From positions 7,547,001-7,611,000 of the forward strand of contig NZ_CP163443.1 of assembly GCF_041053055.1 (NCBI RefSeq): a DNA stretch of 64,000 nt, read 5' to 3'. The position numbers and the translations under genes were made by a program. The stretch comes from Streptomyces sp. R41. GTDB lineage: Bacteria; Actinomycetota; Actinomycetes; Streptomycetales; Streptomycetaceae. Each line of letters opens with the position of its first letter. Position 1 is the stretch's first letter. Positions 53,704 through 63,447 of this stretch are shown piece by piece. Under the pieces are notes generated by a model. It ran no database searches, was not told the DNA's origin, and worked only from the letters and a program-made list of their open reading frames with translations.

Positions 53704-55923
53704 ATGCGCACACCCCGTCTGAGCAGACGAACCGTTCTCGCCGGGACCGCCGCCACGGCCGCGCTCGCCGCCGTCTCCGTCGGCGGCGCACCGGCTCACG
53801 CGGCCCCCGCCGCGGACGGGTCGCCGTACCGCTGGCGCAACGCCGTCATAGGCGGCACCGGCTTCATCACCGGCGTCCTCTTCCATCCCGCCGTACGCGG
53901 TCTCGCCTACGCCCGCACCGACATCGGCGGCGCCTACCGCTGGGACGACCGGGCCGCCCGCTGGACCCCGCTCACTGACCACCTCGGCTGGGACGACTGG
54001 AACCTCCTCGGCGTCGAGGCGCTCGCCGTCGACCCCGCGCACCCCGACCGGCTGTACATCGCCGTCGGCACGTACGCCCAGTCGTGGGCTGGCAACGGCG
54101 CGGTCCTGCGCTCCGAGGACCGCGGTGCCACCTGGACCCGTACCGATCTGTCCGTGAAGCTCGGCGCCAACGAGGACGGGCGGGGAGCCGGGGAACGGCT
54201 CCTCGTCGATCCGCGCGACAGCGACACCCTGTGGCTGGGGACCCGGCACGACGGGTTGCTCAAGTCCACCGACCGGGGCACCACTTGGGCGGCTGTCACC
54301 GGCTTTCCCGCGACCGCGAGCTCCTCCGGGCAGGGCATCACCTTCCTCGTCGCGGCCGGGCGCGCCGTCTACGCCGGCTGGGGCGACGGCGACGGCACCT
54401 CGGGCACGGCGAACCTGTACCGCACGGCCGACGGCACGACCTGGGAGGCCGTACCCGGGCAGCCGTCCGGCACCTCCGCCAAGGTCCCGCTCCGCGCCGC
54501 GTACGACACGCACACCCGCGAGCTCTACGTGACGTACGGCAACGCGCCCGGGCCCAATGGCCAGTCCGACGGCAGCGTGCACAAGCTGCTTGCCGCCACA
54601 GGGGCGTGGGCCGACGTGACGCCGGTGAAGCCGGGGGGCACCACGAACGACGGCTCCGCGGACACCTTCGCCTACGGCGGGGTCTCCGTCGACGCCTGCC
54701 GCGCGGGCACCCTCGTCGTGTCCACCAACAACCGCTGGGCGGACGGCGACACGGTGTTCCGGACCACCGACGGTGGCCGTAGCTGGACGTCCCTCAAGGA
54801 CGTTGCCGTGTTCGACGTGACCGAGACTCCCTTCCTCAACTGGGGCGGCGACCAGCCCAAGTTCGGCTGGTGGATCCAGGCGGTCGCCGTGGACCCGTAC
54901 GACTCCAAGCACGTCGTGTACGGGACCGGCGCGACCCTCTACGGCACCCGCGACCTCACGCGCTGGGCGCCGCAGATCCGCGGTCTGGAGGAGACGGCCG
55001 TGCGCCAGCTGATCTCGCCCCCGGCCGGGGAGGCGCATCTGATCAGCGGACTCGGGGACATCGGCGTGATGTACCACGAGCGGCTCACGGCGTCTCCGTC
55101 GCGCGGCATGGCGGCGAACCCCGTGTTCGGGTCGGCGACGGGACTCGCGCAAGCCGCGGCCAAGCCGTCGTACGTCGTCCGCGCGGGCTGGGGCGACAAC
55201 GGCAACGGCGCCTACTCGAACGACGGCGGGCAGACCTGGGCGCCCTTCGCGGCCCAGCCCGACATCGCCAAGAGCGCACCGGGGCCGATCGCCTCCAGCG
55301 CCGACGGCAGCACACTGCTGTGGTCCTTCGTGCACTGGGACGGCACGAAGTACGCAGCGCACCGCTCGGCGGACAGCGGCGCGACCTGGTCCGAGGTCTC
55401 CTCCTTCCCGAAGGGCGCCACGCCGGTCGCCGACCCGGCCGACCCGACGCTCTTCTACGCGTACGACACCGACACAGGAACACTGTTCGCCAGCACTGAC
55501 AGTGGCCGTTCCTTCACGGCCCGTGCGACCGGACTGCCCTTGGGCGACAGCCAGTTCAAGCTGGTCGCGGCGCCGGGACGCTCCGGTGACCTGTGGCTGA
55601 GCGTGAAATGGAATGGCCTCTACCGGTCCACCGACGGTGGCGCAGGCTTCGAGAAGGTCACCAGCTGCTGGGCCTCGTACACCCTCGGCTTCGGCAAGGC
55701 CGCAGACGGGGCGGACTACCCGGCGATCTACCAGGTCGGTTCGACGCAGACCATCACCGCCGTCCTCCGCTCCGACGACGAGGGCAGGACCTGGGTCCGT
55801 ATCAACGACAACGCCCACCAGTGGGGCTGGATCGGCGAGGTCATCACGGGCGACCCGCGCGTCTACGGCCGGGTCTACCTCGGCACGAACGGGCGCGGCA
55901 TCCAATGCGGGGAGCCCGTCTGA
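53704..55923 (+). CDS. Secreted GH74 xyloglucanase
   Basis: The 739-residue protein has a Tat signal (SRRTVLAG, cleavage near AHAAP) and the double seven-bladed propeller of GH74. Candidate catalytic Asp73 is in YARTDIGGAYRW, and BNR-like SEDRGATW, STDRGTTW and TTDGGRSW repeats are present. GH74 enzymes cut the glucan backbone of xyloglucan in an inverting manner. No carbohydrate-binding module is attached. The ATG at 53704 follows GAGG; the stop overlaps the next start (TGATG). Confidence 0.9.
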   Translation: MRTPRLSRRTVLAGTAATAALAAVSVGGAPAHAAPAADGSPYRWRNAVIGGTGFITGVLFHPAVRGLAYARTDIGGAYRWDDRAARWTPLTDHLGWDDWNLLGVEALAVDPAHPDRLYIAVGTYAQSWAGNGAVLRSEDRGATWTRTDLSVKLGANEDGRGAGERLLVDPRDSDTLWLGTRHDGLLKSTDRGTTWAAVTGFPATASSSGQGITFLVAAGRAVYAGWGDGDGTSGTANLYRTADGTTWEAVPGQPSGTSAKVPLRAAYDTHTRELYVTYGNAPGPNGQSDGSVHKLLAATGAWADVTPVKPGGTTNDGSADTFAYGGVSVDACRAGTLVVSTNNRWADGDTVFRTTDGGRSWTSLKDVAVFDVTETPFLNWGGDQPKFGWWIQAVAVDPYDSKHVVYGTGATLYGTRDLTRWAPQIRGLEETAVRQLISPPAGEAHLISGLGDIGVMYHERLTASPSRGMAANPVFGSATGLAQAAAKPSYVVRAGWGDNGNGAYSNDGGQTWAPFAAQPDIAKSAPGPIASSADGSTLLWSFVHWDGTKYAAHRSADSGATWSEVSSFPKGATPVADPADPTLFYAYDTDTGTLFASTDSGRSFTARATGLPLGDSQFKLVAAPGRSGDLWLSVKWNGLYRSTDGGAGFEKVTSCWASYTLGFGKAADGADYPAIYQVGSTQTITAVLRSDDEGRTWVRINDNAHQWGWIGEVITGDPRVYGRVYLGTNGRGIQCGEPV

Positions 55924-57929
55924 TGCCCGTGCACAAGGAACGGACGCCCGAGGGGCCGAGTCTCGCCGACGCCACTCGCGGCCGCATCCTCTTCGGCGGC
56001 GACTACAACCCCGAGCAGTGGCCCGAGGAGACCTGGCACGAGGACGTACGCCTGATGAAGGAGGCCGGCGTCAACTCCGTCACCGTCGGCGTCTTCTCCT
56101 GGGCGAAGATCGAACCGCGCCCGGGGGCACGCGAGTTCGGCTGGCTCGACCGGCTGATGGACCTGATGCACGCGAACGGCATCGGTGTCGTCCTCGCCAC
56201 GCCCACCTCCTCGCCCCCGCCCTGGATGGGCCGCCTGCACCCCGAGACGCTGCCCCGGGACGAGGAAGGGCGCACCGAGTGGTGGGGCTCCCGCCAGCAC
56301 TTCTCGCACTCCAGCGCCGTCTACCGCCGCTACGCCGCCGCCATCACCGAGGACCTGGCCGCCCGCTACGGCAGCCACCCGGCCCTCACCATGTGGCACA
56401 TCAACAACGAGTACTGCACCTTCGACTACGGCGACGAGGCGGCCGCCACCTTCCGCCGCTGGCTCCAGGACAAGTACGGCACGATCGAGACCCTCAACGA
56501 AGCCTGGGGCACGGCCTTCTGGAGCCAGGGCTACGACGGCTGGCACGAGGTGCTCCCGCCGCGTCACGCGCACTACATGAAGAACCCGACGCACGTGCTC
56601 GACTTCAAGCGCTACACCTCCGACATGCTCCTGGAGTGCTACCGCGCCGAGCGGGACATCGTCCGCCGGCACACCCCGGACACCCCCGTCACCAGCAACT
56701 TCATGCCGATGTGGGTGGGCCAGGACGCCTGGAAGTGGGCCGCCGAGGAGGACGTCGTCTCGGTCGACATCTATCCGGATCCGCGTGACCCCTTCGGCGC
56801 CCAGAACGGCGCGCTCATCCAGGACATGACGCGGTCCCAGGTGGCGGGCGGCCCCTGGATGCTCATGGAGCAGGCGGCCGGACCGGTCAACTGGCGCGGC
56901 GTGAACCACCCCAAGCCGCGCGGCCTCAACCGCCTCTGGTCCTTCCAGGCCGTGGCGCGCGGCGCCGACGCGGTCTGCTACTTCCAGTGGCGGCAGTCCC
57001 GCCAGGGCGCGGAGAAGTTCCACTCGGGGATGCTCAGCCACGCGGGGGAGCGGGGTCGCACCTTCCAGGAGGTCAAGCGGCTCGGTGCCGAACTCGCCCT
57101 CATCGGCGGCGAAGTCGCGGGCACACATCTCACCTCCGACATCGCGATCCTGCACGACTGGAACTCCTGGTGGGCCGGCGCGCAGGACGGTCGCCTTTCC
57201 CGCGAGGTCGACTGTCCCGAGGTCGTACGCGCCTGGCACCGCGCCCTGTGGGAGGCCCACCTCACCACCGCCTTCGCGCACCCCGAGCACGACCTGTCCG
57301 CGTACAGGCTCGTCGTCGTACCGCAGCTGTATCTGCTCACGGACGCAGCGATCGACAACCTCCTCGCGTACGTACGAGGAGGGGGCATCCTCGTCTGCGG
57401 CTTCCTCACCGGTGTCGCCGACGAGGACGACCGGGTGCGCCCCGGCGGCATGGACGCGCGGCTGCGCGAACTGTTCGGCATCCGCACGCTGCACGAGTGG
57501 TGGCCGCTGGACGCGGGGGAGACCGCCGAGTGCGACGGCTTCCGGGGCACGCTGTGGTCCGAGGAGATCGAGGCGGCCGGGGACGCCGTCGCGGAGGCCG
57601 TGTACAAGGGCGGCGAGCTGGACGGAATGCCTGCGGTGCTCCGTAAGGGCGGCGCCTGGTACCTCTCCACACTTCCCGAGCCCGAGGCGCTGTGCACCCT
57701 GCTGGCCGGGATCGCACAGGACGCGGGTGTACGGCCGCCGCTCGACGGCCTTCCGGCAGGGGTGGAGGCCGTACGCCGTGGCGGCCTGCTGTTCCTTCTC
57801 CATCACGGGCGGGACCGGGTCGCCGTTTCGGTGCCCGGACGCCATCGTGACCTGCTCACCGGTGCCGACGTGGCGGAGGCCGTGGAGCTGGACCGGTACG
57901 GCGTCGTCGTGCTGGAGCCGGCCCCATGA
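55923..57929 (+). CDS. GH42 beta-galactosidase
   Basis: The 668-residue enzyme has acid/base Glu163 (HINNEYCTF) and nucleophile Glu316 (WMLMEQAAG), with the trimerisation-type domain following. It has no signal peptide, so it is intracellular. It should remove galactose from imported galactoxylosyl-glucan oligosaccharides. Its ATG overlaps the GH74 stop, and its stop overlaps the next ATG (ATGA), so three genes are translationally chained. Confidence 0.9.
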   Translation: MPVHKERTPEGPSLADATRGRILFGGDYNPEQWPEETWHEDVRLMKEAGVNSVTVGVFSWAKIEPRPGAREFGWLDRLMDLMHANGIGVVLATPTSSPPPWMGRLHPETLPRDEEGRTEWWGSRQHFSHSSAVYRRYAAAITEDLAARYGSHPALTMWHINNEYCTFDYGDEAAATFRRWLQDKYGTIETLNEAWGTAFWSQGYDGWHEVLPPRHAHYMKNPTHVLDFKRYTSDMLLECYRAERDIVRRHTPDTPVTSNFMPMWVGQDAWKWAAEEDVVSVDIYPDPRDPFGAQNGALIQDMTRSQVAGGPWMLMEQAAGPVNWRGVNHPKPRGLNRLWSFQAVARGADAVCYFQWRQSRQGAEKFHSGMLSHAGERGRTFQEVKRLGAELALIGGEVAGTHLTSDIAILHDWNSWWAGAQDGRLSREVDCPEVVRAWHRALWEAHLTTAFAHPEHDLSAYRLVVVPQLYLLTDAAIDNLLAYVRGGGILVCGFLTGVADEDDRVRPGGMDARLRELFGIRTLHEWWPLDAGETAECDGFRGTLWSEEIEAAGDAVAEAVYKGGELDGMPAVLRKGGAWYLSTLPEPEALCTLLAGIAQDAGVRPPLDGLPAGVEAVRRGGLLFLLHHGRDRVAVSVPGRHRDLLTGADVAEAVELDRYGVVVLEPAP

Positions 57930-60367
57930 GCGCGCCCGTCCACGGCACCTGGGAGCCGCTGCCCGCGGCCCGCTGGGAGGACGCCTTCCTGAGCGGGAAC
58001 GGCACGCACGGCGTCATGGTGTTCGGCGATCCGAACGGCGACCGGGTCATCGTCAACCACCACAGCCTGGTCCGGCCGAACGGCAGCGGGCGCGCGCGTC
58101 CGCCCGCTCTCGCCGACCGACTCGACGACGTACAGGACCGGTTGCTGGCAGGGGACACCACGGCGGGGGAGGCCTTCACCGATGGGCGACCGCTGCTCTG
58201 GGTGCCGCCCTTCCACCCCGCCTTCCAGGTGCGGCTGCGCCGCCCGGCCGCGGAATGGCGCTCGTACCGGCGCGAGGTCGACTTCACCACCGGCGTCGTC
58301 AGCGCCGAGTGCGGCAGCTGGCGCAGCGAGGTCTTCGTCTCACGGGCCGACGACGTCGTCGTCCAGTACGTGACCGAGTCCGATCTCACGGTCGACGTGA
58401 CCCTCGACCCCCGACTGCCGGGCGTCCCCGCCGACTTGACGGTGGGACACAGCGCCGTCCTCACCCCCGAGGGCGCCCTCCTCACGCTGCGCGCCCGCTA
58501 TCCGGGCAGCGACCTGGCGTACACGGGGGTGACGCTCGTCGTGGTCACGGGCGGCCGGACCCGGACCGCCCTGCCCGGCGTACGCGTCGAGGGCGCGCGC
58601 TCGCTGCTTCTGCTCACGCGCGTACGGCGGCACGCGGGCGAACTGGACGCGCTGACCGAGGCCCGCGAGCTGCGCGCCCTGCTGCCCCAGGACGACAGTC
58701 AATCCGCCGGCCGGCTCGAAGCCCATGCTGAAGCCGAAGCCGAAGCCGAAGCCGAAGCCGAAGCCGAAGCCGACGCCGACGCCGAAGCCGAAGCCGAAGC
58801 CGAAGCCGAAGCCGAAGCCGAAGCCGACGCCGACGCCGAAGCCGAAGCCGACGCCGATGCCGCAGCTGAAGCTGAAGCCGAAGCTGAAGCCCAAGCCGAA
58901 CCCGACGCCGAAGCCGACGCCGAACCCGACACCGACAAAGACGCGTACACCCACCTCCTCTCCCGCCACACCGCCCTCCACCGGCCCGCCTACCTCCGCA
59001 CCGCTCTCGACCTGCACGCCGACGCCGTCGAACGCGCCCTCCCTGGCTCGGACTTGGTCCACCGCTCCAAAAGCCCCGCCCTCCTGGAGCGGCTTTTCGC
59101 GGCGGGCCGCTACCACCTGCTGTCGTCCGCCGGGACGCTGCCGCCACGCCTGACCGGGCTGTGGACCGGCGACTGGGACACCGCCTGGTCCGGGGCGTTC
59201 ACCACGGACGCCAACCTCAACCTTCAGACGGCGTCGGCCGCCGCGGCCGCGCTCCCTGAGGTCACGGAGGCCCATGCCGCCCTGATCCACGGCCAGTTGC
59301 CGCACTGGCGCGACAACGCCCGGGCGATCTTCGGCGCGCGGGGCGTCGTGGCCCCCGCGCACACCGACGGCGAGTCCGGGCACATCTACCACCTCAGTCG
59401 CGAGTACCCCCTGCACGTGTGGACCGCGGGCGCCGACTGGCTCCTGAAGCCCCTCGTGGACCACGACGAGACCCGCGGCGCACGCGACCCGCGCCTTGGA
59501 GCGGCCCTCGCCGAAGTGGCGTACTTCTACGAGGACTTCCTCACCCGCACCGACGACAACGGCCATCTCGTGATCGTGCCGTCGTACTCCCCGGAGAACC
59601 GCCCCGCGAACGCGAGCTGGGTCACCCTCAATGCCGCCATGGACCTCTCCGCGGCCCGCCACGCCCTGCGCACGGCGGCCGACTACCACCCAGGACCCGA
59701 CGCCGAACGCTGGCGCGAGCTCGCCGACCGGCTGCCGCCGCACCGCGTCAACGCCGATGGCGCGCTGGCCGAATGGGCCTGGCCCGGTCTCGACGACACC
59801 TACGACCACCGCCATCTCAGCCACCTCTACGGCGTCTGGCCGCTCGACGAGATCACCCCCTATGACACCCCGGACCTCGCCGCGGCGGCCCATCGCGCGC
59901 TCGAACTGCGCGGCGCCGAGAACGACTCCGCGCACGGCCACCTCCACCACGCCCTGGTGGCGGCCCGGCTGAGGGACGGCGAACGGGTGGCGGCGGCCCT
60001 GGACAACGTCCTGGCCGGGAACTTCTTCCACGTCTCCCTGATGAGCGGGCACTACCCCAACCGGCACGTCTACAACGCGGACGCCGCCCACACGCTGCCC
60101 GCCGTGCTGATCGAGATGCTCGTCCAGTCGACGCCCGACCGGCTGGTCCTGCTGCCCGCGCTGCCGACGGCGTACCCCACGGGCCGACTACGGGGCGTCC
60201 GCACGCGGTTCGGCGCGGAGATCGACCTCACCTGGAGCCCGCGAGAAGCCACCGCGGTCATACGCCCCACCCGTACCCACCGCATCGAGATCCGGACTTC
60301 CACCGGCGCCGAACCGCTCGACCTCGTCGCCGGAGAAGACCACGTCCTCAGCCTGGGGGCGTGGTAA
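57926..60367 (+). CDS. GH95-family (alpha-L-fucosidase-like) protein with Ala-Glu repeat insert
   Basis: The 813-residue protein has the GH95 N-terminal beta domain ([29 protein letters not shown]). Its (alpha/alpha)6 barrel contains [24 protein letters not shown] and [12 protein letters not shown]. Family members hydrolyse alpha-1,2-fucose or alpha-L-galactose, fitting fucosylated xyloglucan. The family is divergent here, so specificity is uncertain. At about 268-337 a low-complexity run of Ala-Glu/Ala-Asp pairs encoded by a hexamer repeat separates the two domains. No signal peptide is present. Confidence 0.8.
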   Translation: MSAPVHGTWEPLPAARWEDAFLSGNGTHGVMVFGDPNGDRVIVNHHSLVRPNGSGRARPPALADRLDDVQDRLLAGDTTAGEAFTDGRPLLWVPPFHPAFQVRLRRPAAEWRSYRREVDFTTGVVSAECGSWRSEVFVSRADDVVVQYVTESDLTVDVTLDPRLPGVPADLTVGHSAVLTPEGALLTLRARYPGSDLAYTGVTLVVVTGGRTRTALPGVRVEGARSLLLLTRVRRHAGELDALTEARELRALLPQDDSQSAGRLEAHAEAEAEAEAEAEAEADADAEAEAEAEAEAEAEADADAEAEADADAAAEAEAEAEAQAEPDAEADAEPDTDKDAYTHLLSRHTALHRPAYLRTALDLHADAVERALPGSDLVHRSKSPALLERLFAAGRYHLLSSAGTLPPRLTGLWTGDWDTAWSGAFTTDANLNLQTASAAAAALPEVTEAHAALIHGQLPHWRDNARAIFGARGVVAPAHTDGESGHIYHLSREYPLHVWTAGADWLLKPLVDHDETRGARDPRLGAALAEVAYFYEDFLTRTDDNGHLVIVPSYSPENRPANASWVTLNAAMDLSAARHALRTAADYHPGPDAERWRELADRLPPHRVNADGALAEWAWPGLDDTYDHRHLSHLYGVWPLDEITPYDTPDLAAAAHRALELRGAENDSAHGHLHHALVAARLRDGERVAAALDNVLAGNFFHVSLMSGHYPNRHVYNADAAHTLPAVLIEMLVQSTPDRLVLLPALPTAYPTGRLRGVRTRFGAEIDLTWSPREATAVIRPTRTHRIEIRTSTGAEPLDLVAGEDHVLSLGAW
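58727..58936 (+). repeat. GCCGAA hexanucleotide repeat tract inside the GH95 gene
   Basis: About 35 near-identical hexamers (GCCGAA, with GCCGAC variants) run in frame, encoding alternating Ala-Glu and Ala-Asp. Indels of whole units would keep the frame, so the tract can vary in length without killing the enzyme. Confidence 0.9.
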
Positions 60368-60402
60368 CCCGCGCAACTCCCCCCACCCATGGAAGGGACA
60401 CC

Positions 60403-61116
60403 ATGGCAACACGCACGCTGAGCAGGATCACCAAGGCGATGCTGGCCCCCGCCCTCGCGCTGGGCGCGACCATCGGACTCGCCTCCGCCCCCGCCCAGGC
60501 CGCCGTCTGGAGCTCGTGCGACCAATGGGGCACCACAACCCTGAACGGCTACACGCTCTACAACAACATCTGGGGCTCCGGCGCCGGCAACCAGTGCATC
60601 TGGGCCAACTCCGGCACCAGCTGGGGAGTGTGGGCGAACCACCCGAACACCGGCGGCATCAAGTCCTACCCCAACTCCAAAAAGGTGATCAACAAGTCGA
60701 TCACCTCGCTCGGCTCGCTCTCCAGCAGCTACAACGTCACGGTGCCGTCGTCCGGCGCGTACAACACGTCGTACGACATCTGGGACACCGACTACGACTA
60801 CGAGATCATGCTCTGGGTCAACAAGACCGGAGCCGTCGGCCCCCTCGGTACCTCGCAGGGCAACGTGACGCTGGGCGGTCACACCTGGACCGTCTACAAG
60901 GGCAACAACGGTGCCAACGAGGTCTTCTCGTTCGTGCGCACCTCGAACTCCAGCTCCGGCACGGTGAACGTCCTGCCGATCCTGAAGTGGATCAAGGACA
61001 CCAAGGGCTGGTTCGGCAACGAGACCATCGGCGACGTGCAGTTCGGCTTCGAGATCACCTCGTCCTCGGGCGGGCTCGACTTCGCCGCCAACAACCTGAC
61101 GGTCAGCAGCAGTTGA
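60403..61116 (+). CDS. Secreted GH12 endo-beta-1,4-glucanase / xyloglucanase
   Basis: The 237-residue protein has a signal peptide (cleavage after AQAA, about 34) and the GH12 jelly roll with nucleophile Glu134 (YEIMLWVN) and acid/base Glu217 (FGFEITS). GH12 enzymes cleave glucan or xyloglucan with retention; the locus favours xyloglucan. It consists of a catalytic domain only. The ATG at 60403 has GGAAGGGA, 35 bp behind the GH95 gene. Confidence 0.92.
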   Translation: MATRTLSRITKAMLAPALALGATIGLASAPAQAAVWSSCDQWGTTTLNGYTLYNNIWGSGAGNQCIWANSGTSWGVWANHPNTGGIKSYPNSKKVINKSITSLGSLSSSYNVTVPSSGAYNTSYDIWDTDYDYEIMLWVNKTGAVGPLGTSQGNVTLGGHTWTVYKGNNGANEVFSFVRTSNSSSGTVNVLPILKWIKDTKGWFGNETIGDVQFGFEITSSSGGLDFAANNLTVSSS

Positions 61117-61140
61117 TCCGCTCATGAAACACGCATGAGA

Positions 61141-61174
61141 GTGCGGCCGGTCACCCGCGAGGGACCGGCCGCAC
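61141..61174. terminator. Bidirectional terminator
   Basis: GTGCGGCCGGTC and GACCGGCCGCAC form a perfect 12-bp stem with a 10-base loop between the convergent GH12 and GH31 genes. Confidence 0.85.
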
Positions 61175-61178
61175 CCGG

Positions 61179-63230
61179 CTATGGGGCCACGGGCAGTTTC
61201 GCCCCGTCCCGCAGGAACAGGGGAATGCGGTCCAGCGGGGCGTCGACCGTCACGGCGGCGCCCCCCTCGTAGGTCTCACCCGTCCACGCGTCCGTCCAGT
61301 ACGCGCCCGCCGGGAGGTAAGCCGTACGGGCCGTCGCGCCCGCCGTGAGCACCGGCGCGACCAGCAGGTCGGGGCCGAAGAGATACGAGTCGTCCACGGA
61401 CCAGGTCGCCAGGTCGTCCGGGAACTCCAGGAACAGCGGGCGCATCACCGGCAGCCCCTCCTCGTGGGCCTCCCGCATCACCTCCAGCACGTACGGCTTC
61501 AGGCGCTCGCGCAGCCGCAGGTACTTCTCCAGGATCACGCCGGCCTCCTCGCCGTACGACCAGACCTCGTTCGGGCCGCCGGTCATGTCGGGGCCGAGCG
61601 GCATGCCCGGGTCGCGGAAGCCGTGCAGACGCATCAGCGGGGACAGCGCGCCGAACTGGAACCAGCGGACCATGACCTCGCGGTACGCCGGGTCGTCCGG
61701 GTCGCCGCCGTGGAAGCCGCCGATGTCGGTGTTCCACCAGGGGATGCCGGAGAGCGCCGTGTTGAGCCCGGCGGCGATCTGGCGGCGCAGGGTCGCGAAG
61801 TCGGTGCCGATGTCGCCGGACCACAGGGCGGCGCCGTAGCGCTGACTGCCCGCCCACGCCGAGCGGTTGAGGGTGACGACCTCGCTCTCGCCTGCGGCCA
61901 GCATGCCCTCGTAGAAGGTGCGGGCGTTCTCGCGGGGGTAGAGATTGCCCACCTCCAGGCCCGGGCCCGCGTAGTAGCGCAGGTTCTCCGAGAAGCCCGG
62001 CTTCAGCTCCGGCTCGCAGGCGTCGAGCCAGAAGGCATCGATCCCGTACGGGTCGAGGTAGTTGTCCTTCACGCGCGACCAGAGGAAGTCGCGCGCGTCG
62101 GGGTTCGTCGCGTCGTAGAAGGCCACCTGGACGGTGGACGCGACCTCCTTGTCGGGCCAGTCGGCGTGCGCCATCGGACCGTACTCCGTGCCGATGAAGT
62201 AGCCGCGCTGCTCCATGAGTTGATGGTTCTCGGAGAGGGGCGAGACCGACGGCCAGACGGACACGACCAGTTTGACGCCGAGTTCCGTGAGCTCCCGCCG
62301 CATCGCCGCCGGGTCGGGCCACTCCGCCGGGTCGAACTTCCACTCGCCCAGATGCGTCCAGTGGAAGAAGTCGCAGACGATGGCGGACAGGGGCAGGCCC
62401 CGGCGCTTGTATTCGCGGGCCACTTCCAGGAGTTCGTCCTGCGTGCGATAGCGCAGCTTGCACTGCCAGAAACCGGCCGCCCACTCGGGCAGCATCGGCG
62501 TACGGCCGGTGGCGGCGCTGTAGCGGCGCTGGGCGTCGGAGGGGGTGCCCGCAGTGATCCAGTAGTCGATCTGGCGGGCCGAGTCGGCGACCCAGCGGGT
62601 GCCGTTGCCCGCGAGCTCCACGCGGCCGATCGCCGGGTTGTTCCACAGGAGGGTGTAGCCGCGGCTGGAGACGAGCACCGGCACGGTCACCTCGGCGTTG
62701 CGCTGGATCAGGTCCAGGACGGCGCCCTTCTGGTCGAGCAGCCCGTGCTGGTGCTGTCCGAGGCCGTACAGCTTCTCGCCCTCGTACGCGGCGAACCGCT
62801 GCTCCAGGCGGTGGTGCCCGTTCCCGGTCGGGGTGTACAGGCGCGAGCCGGGCCACCAGAAGTGGGCGCGCTCCTCGGCGAGGAGTTCGCCGCCGTCGGC
62901 GGTGCGGACGAAGCGGACGAGCCCCTCGGCGGTCACCAGAGCGGTCAGCGCGCCGACCGTCAACCGGCCTTCCCCGCCCTCGGTCTTGACGGTGCTCTCG
63001 GTGGCCGGCGGCTCGTCCAGCAGCGCGCCCGGGAGGCTCTCCAGGACCGGGCCGCCGAGCCGCGCCCGGACGCGGACCGCGTCCGGGCCCCAGGGCTCGA
63101 TGCGTACGGTCTCCGTGCGGCCGCTCCACTCCAGCGCGCCGTCCCGCTCGCGGAACGTACCGACGGTCGGGGAGGACTGCGCGAGGCTGACGGTGCCCTG
63201 AGGGGGCTGGTTTTCGGCAGGCTGATTCAC
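61179..63230 (-). CDS. GH31 alpha-xylosidase
   Basis: The 683-residue cytoplasmic enzyme has nucleophile Asp403 (FWLDACEPE) and acid/base Asp473 (LWSGDIG). CKLRYRTQDELL (257-268) and DFFHWTHLGEWKFD (287-300) are characteristic of YicI-type alpha-xylosidases rather than alpha-glucosidases. It removes the alpha-1,6-xylose from the non-reducing end of xyloglucan oligosaccharides. The GTG at 63230 follows AGGAG; the ATG at 63308 is upstream of the domain and not supported. It lies downstream of the LacI gene on the same strand, with about 217 bp between. Confidence 0.9.
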   Translation of the reverse strand: MNQPAENQPPQGTVSLAQSSPTVGTFRERDGALEWSGRTETVRIEPWGPDAVRVRARLGGPVLESLPGALLDEPPATESTVKTEGGEGRLTVGALTALVTAEGLVRFVRTADGGELLAEERAHFWWPGSRLYTPTGNGHHRLEQRFAAYEGEKLYGLGQHQHGLLDQKGAVLDLIQRNAEVTVPVLVSSRGYTLLWNNPAIGRVELAGNGTRWVADSARQIDYWITAGTPSDAQRRYSAATGRTPMLPEWAAGFWQCKLRYRTQDELLEVAREYKRRGLPLSAIVCDFFHWTHLGEWKFDPAEWPDPAAMRRELTELGVKLVVSVWPSVSPLSENHQLMEQRGYFIGTEYGPMAHADWPDKEVASTVQVAFYDATNPDARDFLWSRVKDNYLDPYGIDAFWLDACEPELKPGFSENLRYYAGPGLEVGNLYPRENARTFYEGMLAAGESEVVTLNRSAWAGSQRYGAALWSGDIGTDFATLRRQIAAGLNTALSGIPWWNTDIGGFHGGDPDDPAYREVMVRWFQFGALSPLMRLHGFRDPGMPLGPDMTGGPNEVWSYGEEAGVILEKYLRLRERLKPYVLEVMREAHEEGLPVMRPLFLEFPDDLATWSVDDSYLFGPDLLVAPVLTAGATARTAYLPAGAYWTDAWTGETYEGGAAVTVDAPLDRIPLFLRDGAKLPVAP

Positions 63231-63447
63231 GTGGGGTGCTCCTGGGAGGAGGAGTGGCGAAGTGACCTGGCGCGGCTCAGGCGGGCCGGGACAGGGTGCT
63301 GCCCTCACACGAGGGCGTGACTCGTCCGCGCCGGACCCCCGGGGAGGGCGTACGGCTCGGTGTACGGCGCCTCACGGCGGGCGTACGACGTGGTGCGCGG
63401 CGTCGTGTGCGGTGCTCCACGGCAGGGCCGCGGCAGGGCGCCGTGTG

